Shown here one piece after another: positions 24,642 through 39,600 of a stretch of 64,000 bases of DNA (its first letter is position 1; every line of letters begins with the position of its first letter). Made by a program: the position numbers and the translations under genes. Below the pieces are notes generated by a model, which was given only the letters and a program-made list of their open reading frames with translations, had not been told where the DNA came from and ran no database searches. Origin of the DNA: Gordionus sp. m RMFG-2023 (Eukaryota; Nematomorpha; Gordioida; Chordodea; Parachordodidae); contig NC_088776.1 of assembly GCF_954871325.1 (NCBI RefSeq), positions 44,162,569 through 44,226,568 of the forward strand, given 5' to 3'.

Positions 24642-27600
24642 CTATAAATAATTAAACAAATATTCGAAATATATTTGGATTTTATATAGTTATTTAAATC
24701 GACTTAAGTCCTAAAAGTTATTTAAAAATTTCTACAAGCTTTCTTATAAAAAAAACTTTAAAAATTAGATTCTTATTTTGCCTTTATGTGTCACAGCATC
24801 CCCGATTTTTTCACAATGTGACAAATCATAGGCTCCTTCGAATAGTGTATTAAAATTTTCAGGACATTTGATGCAACTCATTTGTCCCTCTTCGCCTTGA
24901 TAGTGACCAATAGAACACATCCGACACGTTTTTGTCTGTAGGTCCAATCTTGTACCCTTTGGACATTTTACTATTAGTTTTTGATGAATACATAGTAAAA
25001 TAAAATATTAATGCAAAATAGTAATCATCTGATGAGTGGTGTCACTAGCCTTTGCAACTTCAAGGGGCTCACATTTTGAAAATTAGCAAAAAAAGAAGGT
25101 AATTCTTACTACAATGCGGGAAAAAAAATTTTAGTAAAAAAAAGAAGGCATTTACTTGTAATTTTTTTGAAACATTTTTAAGGGGGCCTGAACCCTTGTA
25201 CCTCCTTCACTCTACTGCCTCTACAATATTTAAAAAACTAAGTAATAATTTATTTTGTTGGCATTTATATGTGCTTGAATTTCGATGTCAAATTCTTATT
25301 ACTGCATATTTCATTGTTAAATAAAGCCGATCCATTCATACAATCTATGATGGACTCAGAATTCGTTGGACTTATTGAGAATTTATTATTTGCTATTGAA
25401 AACGTGTGAATATAAGCCAAATTATGTCCTAAATTGACAACCCTGTTCGCAACATGAATCCACAAATCCAACAAGTCACTTCTATTGTAGGGTAAGTCGG
25501 GCTTGCTAAAAACATTGAAATTATTTATTATTATCCATTTAATATTCTGTTTTCGCATTCATGAAAGAAATCAATTTATTTATTTAGTATAAAGCCAAAA
25601 AATGATTATTTATTAATATATAAATATATTTTTAACATTATTTAATTGTCAAAAATGATAAAAAAAACCTCATAAAGGATACATTGATTGGTATAATGAT
25701 ATTTGTATTTTTGAAGACTTGAGAAACATCAATATTCGAGCTATTACACATAACAAAAGAAGCTGTGTACGTCCAAGGACAATCAGCCAAGTACGACATA
25801 TCTGACTTTATCCAACAATTAAAACTTAATGATCGATTAAGTTTTAGCAACACGTCATAAATCCATGTATTAATTGACTGGCCTAAGTTAAAACATAGAA
25901 CATCCAGACTTGGAAAATCGACTTCCTCGGAAGTAGTTCTTACTAATTTGAAGTTTATTGTGGTTGATATTATTGAGGGAACTAATATTCCTTAAATAAA
26001 ATTTAAGAGATAATTTAGATTTTAGAAATTTTAATAAGTTGGCTTTAGAGATACAAATTTTATATTTGGTAAATATTTATTACTATGCGTATATCTTTAA
26101 ACATTAAAGGTATACTTATATACGGATGTGTGATGTTTTAAAAAATGAGAAGTTTTTAACTCTAGTTGGTAGTTTATTTAATAATAATATATTATAAACC
26201 AAGGAATTTATATTTAAAATCATACGTCCGCAAAAGGGAATATTGTTATTAAGCAAGAGTTTTTCGTCTGTTATTATCTCTTTCTTTCCATTCAGTTCCT
26301 TCCAAATAAAATTTTCATTTTTCGTGGACTTCTTTGAGCAGGTCATAGACATTATTTCTGGCCTAGCAGGAATAACATTCATCCAATGTTTGGATTCACA
26401 ACTTATATTACAATTTGAATCATCGCCACATTTAATTTTTAGACTAGGATGATCATTAAACCAAGATAAAGGAGGGCATTCTAAGATATATGTTGGAATA
26501 TAAGGTTGCGAAATAAATCTATAGTTTTAATGCTATTGAGAAATAAAATTAAATCATTTATACAAAAAATAATTCAATACTAAATAATTTTTATAACTAG
26601 AACAGACTAATGGATCTCCATTCCAAAAGGGTTTTCGATCGGCTTCGTTACTATTATTAACAACGCATTTCCTTGTGAAAGGCCCGCTGAGGTAGTTTTT
26701 ACCATTTTTACATTTTAATTTGCATTCGGAATCTAATTTATTATCAGGGCAAGCCACGTCAATGAATTCACTCTTGTCTTTATTCAAGTCAGAACATATC
26801 AAGGTTTCTGTAGGTTAGTGTAGTGAAAAATAAATTATAGGTAAGTTTGTTTTAATTTAAAAAAAAAGCCGTTATTCTTTTAAAATATTTTTACAAATCT
26901 TAATTAAAAAACACTGAAAAAGTTTTAAAATGACAATTGTCACCCTTTAATTACATTGTAAGTATAACATAAGTTTCCCCAAAGCATTAGAATTTTATTT
27001 TAAACCATTATGGAGTGAAACTAAAATATTTAAACGTATGTGTCACAGCCAATTAAAATCGGCCATGGCATTAAAATCGGCCATAGCCACAACTAATTAA
27101 AATCGGCCATGGCTTAGCCTCAGCCAATTAAAATCGGCCATGGCTTAGCCTCAGCCAATTAAAATCGGCCATGGCTTAGCCTCAGCCAATTAAAATCGGC
27201 CATGGCTTAGCCTCAGCCAATTAAAATCGGCCATGGCTTAGCCTCAGCCAATTAAAATAGGCCATGGCTTAGCCTCAGCCAATTAAAATAGGCCATGGCT
27301 TAGCCTCAGCCAATTAAAATAGGCCATGGCTTAGCCTCAGCCAATTAAAATAGGCCATGGCTTAGCCTCAGCCAATTAAAATCAGCCATGGCTTAGCTTC
27401 GCCTATTATAATCGGCGATAGCTTAGCGAAAAAAATTGTCATACCCAACTAGATGGTGATGCAAGTTCGATAAAAAATCGACTTAGTCAACCAAATTAGT
27501 CGAATAGTTAGCTAATTTAGTCATTCGGGATCGAAGTCAATTTTTCAACCATAAACTCTTAGTCAACTAAATTTAGTCGTTTAACAACAATAATAATATT

Positions 27601-30600
27601 AGCGAATCATAACCTTTGCACATTAGTGGTGGTTCAGACCATTTTCCATTATCCTGGCAGGTAATCTTGCCTGTTCCATTTAAGGGCTCATAGAGAATAT
27701 AATCTACACCGCTCATATGGCAATCAAATGTGCACACCTGACCGGGTGAAACTTTAATATTTTGACTACAATTACCAGAAGTAATATGATGCGAGGTCAC
27801 ATCTGGAATCAAACATATTTTATCCTCATTTCCTGTTTTAAATATAAATAGTTACTTTAAATAAAGAGAATTAATTATATTTCTCTTCTTTAAATATTAT
27901 AAAATAGAGTAGGGGAGGCCGGGGTTATATGGCAGGTGTTTGATTAGGCTAATTTTTAATTGAATAGCCATCTTAGACTACAAAATAAATTTAAAAAAAC
28001 CAGAGTGTCTACATTCTATACTTGGACACTATTTAGAATCAAGTAAAGGTTGTGTCTTTTACTATTTATCAACGACCCTGAGTAAAGTGGCGCCCTTTGG
28101 GATAAGATGGCAAATATCGAATTTCACCTACAAAACCCCAAATTTTTTATATTCTTATAATTAATATGCAAGATTAAAATAAATTTTAAATATTTTTAAA
28201 TAATAGTCTTAACAATAAAGATACATATAAGAATAGATAATTCCTTGCAATATAGGATATGCTCATTTAGGACAATTGTTGCGTTATATTAAATTATGAC
28301 ACCTTTTACTAAATAACAATATTACATCCCCAAAATATTTACTAAACACCCCCCCCCCCCCCCATCTTTTGATCAAATCTGAAACAATAAGCTCTAAAGA
28401 TAAAAAAGAGCTTTTTTTAAACCTCACATGCTGTATAGCTAGGTCTCTCCTAATTGTAGTTGTAACTCCTTGAACTTTAGGTTGACAAAAATGTTATATT
28501 TTATATATAATATATATAATATATGATGTATACAATTAAATCACTTTTGTTTTACAATCATATATTTCGAAATTCAAATACTAAATAAAAGAGAGCAAGT
28601 GCTTTATAGGGTAATTTTACCTTTGTTTTATCAATTAAAATTGGGCAAATTTTTTAAAAATATTTTATAAGCTAATTTGTCCCCTCCTTTTAAATTTAGT
28701 TTTGAATAAATTTTTTTTAATTTGATGATTTATGATATCTATCTGGCCTCACCTTCACATTTCAAAATTGTGTCGTTCCATTGAAGCGTCATGGGATCGC
28801 ATAAAATATCATTAGAACCAGAAACTCTTTCATAACCGGGAAGGCATTTATATTTGCACAAATTTCCAGGGGCCGGTTCTTTAGGGCATGAAACCATGGT
28901 AATATTTAAATTATCCTCCATTATAGGGTATTCACAACCTTAAATATTTTTGTATCTCAATATAGTTTAAATTAATAAATGGGGAAAAATGATAATAAAA
29001 TGAATTATGGAAAGAGAATATTAAATTAAAAATAATTGATTCATTTAATATTTTAACAAATAATAATGAAATTATTATATAAAATTTAAAATTTTTAATA
29101 AAAATACCTTATCTCCCAAAGTTATTAATTTAAATAAAATTTGCCTATCATTTTTTAAATATTAAATAATTTAAAAAAAATTCGTTTATCCCAAAAAATG
29201 AAATAATAATAAATGGCGACCAATCTTACCTTAGCATATACAAGCTCTATAATAGCCAAAAATAAATAATCCCAAGTAAGGGAAAGTTTTGTAAATAAAT
29301 AAACAAATAATTTTAAGACCTTGACATAAAATAGGAGATCCAGACCATTTTCCGTTCAACTGACAAGTTCTAACTTCATCTCCGCTGACGTAATCTGATC
29401 CCTTCTTACATTTCATGTAACAATGAGAATCATATGTGTTGTTATTGCATACGATCTTCTCAGCGTTCATTGGAGTACTTAGGTTATCGCATTTAAGAGC
29501 TGTCATATTTTTTATTTTATTTCACATATATAAGACTTAATTATAATAACAATTTAATGGTCAATTAAATATTTTAACTTAACTTGGATTCTAAATCGGG
29601 TGACCTGTGCCTTAATAATGAAAGAAACCAAACCATAAATGACAATTAAAATTTGGCTCTAATAAAAATAGATACTTAAAATTCTACTTTATATTATGTT
29701 AAAAAAAATGAATACCCTCGCATTTCAAGTCAGAGCCGGTCCAGTAAATTGAGGATAAATTTGAGTTTAAATAGCAAATTCTCATCTCGTCACCCCCTGT
29801 TTTAATAAACCCGGCATCACATTTATAGTAAACTTCTAGTTTCTTTTTATCTTTATTCACATTTTGGGGTAACGCGTTCTGAAATAGTTGTACCGAATTT
29901 GGCGGGGTATTTAAATCATGGATAGAACATAACGCACTTTCATATAAATGTGATTCTGGAACGTATTCATGACTTTCTTTTACAGATTTCCCTAAATAAA
30001 TGCTGATATCTCTCCTCATATAATTACGAGGTGAAGGTTTCCCTTCGATCATACATGTCATTCCTTTGAAAAAAATAAAATATAGATTTGTATTTTCTAT
30101 TTCATTTATCTTGTTAGCAAAATATTAGAAATGAGCTAACACCTAATCTTTCAAAAATATGTTTTTTTTTCTGCAAAAGCGGATTATCTAATTCAGTAAA
30201 ATAATTATGAAACTTACCATTGTCTCCCAGAATCTCTCCATCTCGACAACCACATACTCGTTTTTTTCCTGGCAACGGAAAGCAAAACTGAGAGCAACCT
30301 CCGTTATTCATCCATAATGATTTAGCCTTAGTTTGCGTGGAATTATTAAAACCCTCAAAACAGCCATCTGATAATGCATCATGAAGGTCAAATGATTTAA
30401 GGTTCTCTAGTTCTTGTAATTTGTTTACCCAATCACTATTTTCGTAGGCATCAATGTCTAACAAGCGTGCAAAACTTGGGTCGGTTAAATCTTGCAAACC
30501 AAGATAATCACGAGACACACTCCTAATGGTGTTGGTCATCCAATCCGACCAATAGAAATTTGTGGATGTTACAGCCAATCCAAATGGATGATTTTGAACG

Positions 30601-33600
30601 TATAGAATCATTTCTACTTTATCACCATTATAATCGCAAGTGAATAAAGCATCTAACTTTGCATCTATCCAAAAAAGCTTGTTCTCTTTTTATTATCGAA
30701 TATTTAGTGTTAATTCGGGACAAATTTTCAATCTAAGCGTTTGGTAATTTGAGTGTATTACTTTCTGATTTCAGAAAGTTTTGGCCTCAAACAATTTTTC
30801 TTTTTTATCAAAACCTTTTATTTTAGAATACTAAGGTAAAAACCGAGAACTTTTTTGCAAAATTTTTGTGAATGTTCAAATATTTGTATATTAGTATTAT
30901 TAGAAAAACGTTAAAATACATTGGAAGTTTGACATGGCTTTGCCTACTAAAATACGAATCGAATAAATCTTTTTACACTATTAGTATTGGATTCGTGTTT
31001 TCAAAACGAATATTATATATAAATTATTCGTATTCGATTCGTATTTTTAAATTAAATATTTGCATTATTCGTATTCGATTCTTGAGTTTGAATCGAATTA
31101 CTTTGTTATAAATATTTGTTAAATATAAATCGAATAAAAATGAATATCGAAAAACGAATAATTAGTTTTAGGTATACCACCGACATATCCAGGATTTTCG
31201 GGAGGGGGAGGGGACTTTGGATGGGGTTTTATAAATTTTATTAAATGTCTTTAGGTTTATTAAAGAATTTCGACTGAATTATATTTATATATTGGGTTTT
31301 TAGTTTTTAAGAAATTAAACTTCCTTCTCAAAAATTCCGATATTAGTAATTATTTTAAAATTGTTAATTCAGAATTTATTTTATTCATTTTTTGGGTATT
31401 AGCTAATGATATTTGTGAAAGTTTGAATGGAGGATTTCCTCCTCCCCCTTGGTTATGCCAATTAAGCTAACAAATTATCAGATATCACAATATATTTTAA
31501 TTTTCATTAGGTTGTTTTAATATCATTTAATTTTATTTGAATAATAGAATATTCATTTAAAAATTACATATACGTTAAAGTTGAGAATTATCATTTTATT
31601 TAAATTTTAAATATATATCAAAAATGAATATTTTGCAATAGTTTTTATGGTTTCTTTATTGTTAATTTTATTTACCCTACTTAGTCTATCTCAGAGACTA
31701 ACATTATATAGTATAAAGAATAAATTTTAGGGCTAATCCCGATATATTTTTTTTTAAATATATTTTTTTAATTAATCGCGCCCAGATTTTGTATCTTTAA
31801 ATCTTTATCATTTACTGCCCCGGAAAAGATTTTATATCATCTTTATCTTATAAAATTTTATCTGTATTGTTTCAAAGATGATTAAAAATATAAGTAGAAA
31901 AATAGTTAGATGATCCATATTATGATTTTCTAACTCATTAATTATAATTGGAATGTATTTTTTTTTTTTTAAATTTGTTAAAAATGATATTTTTAAACCC
32001 GACCTAGTTTTGTAATTTTTTAAGTTGGTCCCGTTTTAAATATGCCCAGGATCTGCTGGCCTTGTATATCTTATAGAGATCTGCAAAGTTAAGCCCGGCC
32101 CGGACTCGGGCCTAATTTTATTTAAAATAATCGGGTTCGGGCCGGGCTGGGCCTAATATTTTTAAAAAAAATTCTGGCCGGGTCGGGTCGTACCTTGGAA
32201 TTTTTTTTAAATATATCTAAATTTATCACTTTTATATTGAATTTTTTATGTAAAATTAAAATATTTGATTTTATTTATTGAAACTGACATATAACATATG
32301 TCTTTTATTTTAAGTAATTATAAAAATTAATTTAAATATTTAAAAAATTTCGGGCCGGGCCGGGCTTGAAAAATTAGGCCCGATGCAGATCACTAATATC
32401 TTATTCATTTTTAAAATAATCGTTATTTTTTTTTACAAAGTTTACCAAATTGTTGATTATATGACATGTTTTATTTGCAGTATTTTTAAGATTTTATCAA
32501 TGGTACGTTGTTACAGGAAACATGACCCATTTGAACACTTAGAATTATTATTACAAAATAACTGGAAAGGAAGTAAAATACAAATAATTTATAAATATGT
32601 TTTCATGTAAATAAATATGGTTTTTTAAAATATAAAATCTCACCAGGTTAAATTTAAGAAAAAATTGGCAGGAATATCAATGATAGATATGAATACTCTT
32701 AACTTATTCATTATTTTTGAATAATGAAAACTATTAACTTTGTATTGATTTCTTATTTTTGTAACTTTTATTTTTATACTCTTATTCTTTTTCTTATTTT
32801 TGTAATTTTTATTGTTATACTCTTATTCTTATTCTATTTTTGTAAAACTAATTTTATATTTTATTTTAGAAAAGATTTATGTATTCAATTATATTAAATT
32901 TTATATATAGTAGATATTTTGTAAGTAAAACAGTTTTAATATTTTATGAAAAAATAAAATAATATAATTCAATTTACCTTTCCACCACCATCATATTAGC
33001 AATTATAAATGCTAATAGCAATAATTTTATGTTCTATCATGTAAATAAATTTATATGATGTGCAGAGTTAGGAAAAAAAAAATCAAAAATTTGTGATTTC
33101 CTCTTCAAAGATTTTTTTGCGCGAAAATTAGCAAAAATTTATTATAAAAAATTTTAAAAAAATATATTTATTTAGAATTTTAAGGTAAAATTTGATCTAA
33201 ATCTTTCTTCTTTTTAAAAAACTAAAAAATTTGTTCAAACTCTGGTTTTGTGATAGAGAGTGTTTAAGCTTTCATCTTTTAAATAATTTATGTATCATAA
33301 TATAAACTTGACAAATTTAATATATATAATGTTTTTTGCTCAAATATAATTAGAATAAAGTCATAAGATTCTGATATCGAGATATTATGTTTTTGTCATA
33401 CATTTATATTATAATTATATGATGTTAATTCTCTTAACTTTGAAATTTTTAAAATAAAATAAAGTGTTGTAAAATGCCCAGTGTTTTTATATGCATCGGT
33501 GTTTACTATTAATTGGATAGATGAATTATACCGTTTAAATGTTTAAAGGTTTATTTTGGTTTGATTTAGTCGCAAATTATTAATCGTTGTTTGTAATCCC

Positions 33601-36600
33601 AAAATATTTAAATTTGATATAACATGATAATGATATATCTATATTCTTGATTTATATACTTTTTAAATTTATTTAATTAGATAAAAATAAAATTTTTTAT
33701 TCTTTATTGAAGTATAGTAACTTTTTAATAATATATTTTTCTTTTGGAGTTCCTAAATTTGCAAAAAAAACCTTGATTTTGTGAAAGTCTTTCAATTCAA
33801 TCATTTGATCCAACCATTCAGTCTACTTTATATTTTCTAAATTAATATCTATTGAAATCTAACTCCAACCCCCTAATTCTGACGACAATTTTTTGAGTAG
33901 ATTTTTAGGACCAATAAGATGTTTTTTTTTTAAATTCAAATATATCACAAATAACCTTTTTCATCACTAACTAATCCATTAGGCCAATAAATGTATTCAG
34001 TTACAATCACTTTGCGTTCGGTGCCAGCCATAGTGGCCCTTTCAATTTTAGGAATTTTACCCCACTCACTCCAAAATATGTAGCTTATGATTATAATAAA
34101 AATAAATAAAAATTTAATGAAAGAAAGTTAGTGAAAATTTTAAAGTTATAAAATAAAAATATCATGAAACTAAAAGAAAAAAAAGGGAATTTATTATAAT
34201 TATATACCCTTTGATTCTATTGATTACAATAGATCTAGGCCTGCTCAGTCCATTTGATATCAAATATTTATGATATACTCCTTCTAAGTCATAAACTCCT
34301 ATAGCTCCATTTTGAGAATCTGTATAATAAAGTAGTCTTCTAATTGGTTCTAGAGCTATTCCATCGGTTAGGCTTTCTAATTAATTAAAGAGATTTAAAG
34401 TAGTAGAGATTTGAATGAAGGCAAAGTAAGGGCGAAGGAAAAGAAATAAAATGAGAGGAAAGAAAGAAAGAAAAATAGACCAATTTTTTTATAGTTCAAC
34501 CTTTATTTCGCTGATCTCTTAAAATCTTTGGTATTAACAAATCCTTTTGATCATTGTATCTGATATATTGTTCTTTCTTTTCTCCATTATTATCATTAAA
34601 GTCGACAAACTTTATGGCGCTTGCATATTGAAAATTGTGATTTCCTATATCTGACCATATAAAGTTTTTGGCTAAAGGATCATATCGAATAGCGACTGGT
34701 CGTTCGCTGGTATTAATGGGCAGGGCTTCAAAGAACTTAGGATCATTTAGATTTACTATAAAAATCTTCTTAAGTTGACCATCCACTACCACCAAAAAAT
34801 CATTGATTGGTTTTCCTTAAATTTTTTTTATGTATTCTTTATGAAGTGTCAATCACAAATTTTATAAGAGTTGAGACATGTAAGTAAATATTAATTTTGA
34901 ATGTAATTAAACAAATATATATCTTTTATTTATTCAGAAAATAATAATTCCCTATTTATTGATATAATTTTTTAAATAAAACTCTGCCTCAATTTAATAT
35001 ACAAATTATTATTATACTATTTTTAAAACTATTTAATTAATTCGTATGTAGCTTTTTTAAGCATATACTCACCTTTTTTTAGACATACAGTGCCTCTTTT
35101 CAAAAATATAGTGCCCCTTTCAATATACAAAAGATGGTGAAAAAACATTATGCTTTAAAAAACACCTCTATTCACTATGTGACTTCTTCAAAGTCTGAAA
35201 ATTCTTGATTAATAAGAAAAATATTTATCGTGGAGAGTTATATATATATTATATTATAAATATCAAAGGTAATTCAATTACTTTAAAACTATAATCCTAA
35301 AATATATATAAAGTTATATTATTTTAAAAACTTAATTACCTATTTTCAATCTTGTATGATGCAGGTATAAAAAGCTAAGCTTGAATTGTTCGTATATAAT
35401 TTATATAGTAAACAGAAGACTGTCCCGCAGACAATTGGTCAAAAAAATTGGCTCCAATTTCTCATATGCAAAATTGGATGATTGGAAGTAATTAAAATTA
35501 AATTTAAGGTGATTGGAAAAATTGCAGATCAGAAAATTTTATGTTTTTTTTCTATCATATTTTTCTTATCGAAGAGAATTATATTTTTTTGTAACAGACA
35601 GATCTTTACAATTTTTATTAAATAATGATGTATAAAGATTTATCTGGCCCATAACTGATAATGGTTCTACTCAACTGTGTACATATATCGTATTCGATTA
35701 AAATATTTCCCTGAAACATAATATATAAGAAAATACTTTATCAAAAAAGATAAGACAAATAACGGCTTTGAAGGTTGGAATAATTGCCGTTTTAATCTTA
35801 TGAAATTCAATCATCGTCTTATATGGGTTCTCATTCAAAAGATGCGAAGCAAAATCGAAGCAGATTAAGCCCAATTGGAAATAATAGGTGTAGGCGGATG
35901 CAATAATAGAAAAAGACACGTAAGATATAAAAAAATATTGGAAAACTATATAAGGAATTTAATGATGGAACTTGCAACTTACCATTAATTTTTATTAGCA
36001 AAAAATATCATTAACAAAATTTATATGTGAGGATATATATATGCAAGTAGTGTTGAAAAATTCACTGTAATTTTTATTGTGATGAAAATTTGGTAATAAA
36101 CGGGATTTAACGGAAATTAATGATATTGCTTAAATAACCAACAATTTTCAATTTTATACTATATTTTATTATATTCAAGTAATAAAGCGATAAATCATAA
36201 TGCAAATAATAAATATAATGAGAATAAGCATTAAATGTTTAGTAAAATACATTGCCCAAACTCGATTTCACTAGTACTATCATCAACCCTTTCAACGCCA
36301 TTATCATTTTGAAATTCCAATCTCTGATAAACTATTTTCTTCCATAAGTTTATTGTTTATACTTTGAGTATTTGAGGACAAATGCTGATTTATTATTATA
36401 AGTTAACACTGAATTGAAACCAACATTTCTATCTTTGTATTTTCTAACCTATTTCTTTGTTTAGAGTGTGTGCTTCCAATATGATCATATACGTTTTGAT
36501 GAAGCATTAGTAGGAGGTATTAATAAAATTCTCTGGGCAATTGAAGATAATAAGTTGGTTGTACAAAGTTCTTTCAACCATGTTGTTGGAGTATGATATC

Positions 36601-39600
36601 TCACTCCATCCTAAATTCCAGAGGTAGAGGTTTTAATAATCAAATCAAGTTCTGATTTTAAAAAATCAGACTAAGATTTTTAAATGAAAATAGATAATAT
36701 GTCTAATTTACACCTTTTAGAATTATTTATTTAATAAATTTTTTTTGGGGGAGAGGGGAGCATTCTCGAGTGCTAAACAAACATTCAGTAATATATATAT
36801 GTAAATGCCATAATTTTCCCCTAAAAAAAATAAATTTATTAAAAATTAATGTATATAGCATGGTTTAATTTTACCCTTAAATTTGGCACATATTGTGGAA
36901 AAGTTTTTCTTTATTTAATAAATGAGAATGATACATTTTTACTAACATTTAAGCGGAACGCAAAAATAGAAAATGTAAAGAAATTTTGGGCATTATAATT
37001 TTAAAAAAATGTAGGCACTTAGTCAGGAATTTTCAGAGGAGGGGTGGGGGGAAATAATTTTTTATATATTTGAAATAATTTATTTTGGAGCATTAAAAAT
37101 TTATCAGAACTAATCAATATAAAATTTATTATAATTATTAAAAATTTCGAACGAATAATAAATATTAGAAAATACAGAATATTTAAGAGCGAATAGTATA
37201 TTGTTACAAAATATTAGAGTATAATCGATTTGTAAATCACAGTAAAATATCGATTATACATGATTTAAAAAGAGTTAATCGAAATATCGTTCATAAATGA
37301 AAATTTAATCTTTGCTATTGCGCCAATCTTTTAATAATTTGTTCTGAATAGAGATTAATCTCGATGTATATTAAGTAAAGCTAGCCTCACACAATCAATT
37401 TTAAGATGTCGTACTTTTGAGATATGTTTTTATTCTTCGTAATGAAGAAAAAATCGTCATTTGTGCTTTTACTAATTGGTATTGTTGTCAAAATATACAG
37501 TAATTTTAATATATTTGGGAAAAACCCAAAATATATTTTATAAAAAAGTAATGCTTCCTTGGATGATTATCTACTAAAATTAATTTTTTATACCAAGATT
37601 TAAATCCTGAAATTAATAGGCCTTCAGATATATTTCTGTCCTCTGAATAAAATTTATCTAAATATTTAATTTATTAATGGCATTATTTAATATATCCTCA
37701 GAAGGATAGATATAGTATTTGTGAAGTGGATAGAGCCTTTTGATAAATCCCAAATCGTTCATTGAATTGCAAAAATGTATCAAAAAAATAACGAGGGTTA
37801 TTTAATAGTAATCCTCAATTCAATCCAGGTTAATGTTGAAACCATTTGTTTGTATGTGCAAGACAAGGATCTGCAAATCTCAAGAGCGGATCATTTTGCT
37901 TTTAACAATCACATAAATCTAGTAACATGTTAATTTAAAAATATTAGTGATTCTCATAGCCTAAGCCGTAGTGTAATTAAATAACTTAGTAATACATTCC
38001 ATTTCTAAAAAATTCGACTGAATGTAGTAATGATTCTTTTCAGATAAAATATCTGTCAAGCCATTCTAAAATTTTTAAGGGCATTCAAATAGGTTCTTTT
38101 AGACCCAAAAATACTGTAACCGCTTGATGTCGAAGGCACCATGTAGGGTTTGCTGCAGTTTCCTCCTCTTGTAGCACAAAAAATTCATAAATTATTCTAT
38201 TCAGCAAATTAAACATTTCAGTCTAGAAATGTTGCCTAATCATTAATGATAAATTAAATATAATTTTTTCCTTTGATAAAATAAAGTTTATAAAATGTAA
38301 GAAAATATAATATATATTTTCCTAGGATAAAATGAATACAATACTAAAATAAATTTTATCTTTTTTAAATTTAAAATAGAATATAGCCTATTTGAAATAG
38401 AATTTTTACCATTCACAATTCATGTAAATCTTACATATTTTTTCAAAATTTTTACTACAAGGGGAGGTATTCTCCCCTCCTCCCCTGCTGACTAAGCGCC
38501 TGTAGGAATGTTTAATAATTAAAAATTGAAAAAAACAAAAATTTATATTTATAGGTTCAAATTAAACTCAATGCATATATTATTTTAAATTAAAGGCGTT
38601 TCGTTTAGTTTATAAATAAATATACTTGTAATAAAATGTTAATATACTTGTGACACATGTTACATTATCGGTAGCATTCAGTATAAAGCCATCCCCGCAT
38701 CCGCAGACCCTTTTCCCCACAACCTTGGAAGAGGAAAGGCATAGTTGTTGACACTTAGAACATTTTTCTGATGATTTCTCTAGCTGAGATGTTGCTTTGT
38801 AAGAGATTTTCAAATTATTATAATTGGCTGCCTGTTCTTTGACAATTAGTTTGTGTGCTATGTTAGGCGTATTCAATGGTGCAACATAAATGTTTGCTTC
38901 CTTAGTATTTTCGAAATTGGTAGAACTCCAGTATAATCTGTGCGGGTCAATGACTAAACCAAGGGGATAATAGATGTCCAACCCTTCCCTGATAGTTTTC
39001 ATTTCGGATCCTATAGTGATGAATTCGATAGCTAAATTGTGGATCCAATAAATGGTTGCTATGTCACCTTAATTAAATTATCGTTTGAAAAAGGTAAGAA
39101 AATACTAATAAAGATAAACAATCGGAGTTGTTATAGATTGAATCTTGATAATTAAATGTTGTGTTTGTAACTTCTTTAGATATAATTTAGGAGTAATTTA
39201 GCGATTATTAGATACATTCTGCTACCATTTTACCTTTTATTATATAAATTTTTATACTATTTTTTTGCATGATATTAATAATCTGTCAAAATATATTTTT
39301 TACAATTAAAACAAAATTTTATTTTCCAAAATGGATCATCAAAAAATCTCCCCCAAAAATTGAAAGATTCTTACACAAAATTCCTACTTTTCTTTTAACT
39401 GACTAGACTAATTTTGATGGCTAATTTATATAATTTCACTTACTTGAGATTAACTAAAGTTATTTTTAGCTTAGCTCCCAATTATCACGTTCAATCAAGT
39501 CAAATAAATCTAGGAAAATAATTCCCCGGAAAAAAAAAATCCCAGAAAGTAATATCCCGGAAAAAATTTCCCACGGAAAATTATTCCCCGGAAAAAATTA

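Noticed and set aside
35698-35919. 73-codon minus-strand ORF inside the receptor intron
   Set aside because: Reads like protein in places but has no AG acceptor nearby, breaks the exon 4-5 phase match and shows no EGF, YWTD or sushi feature.
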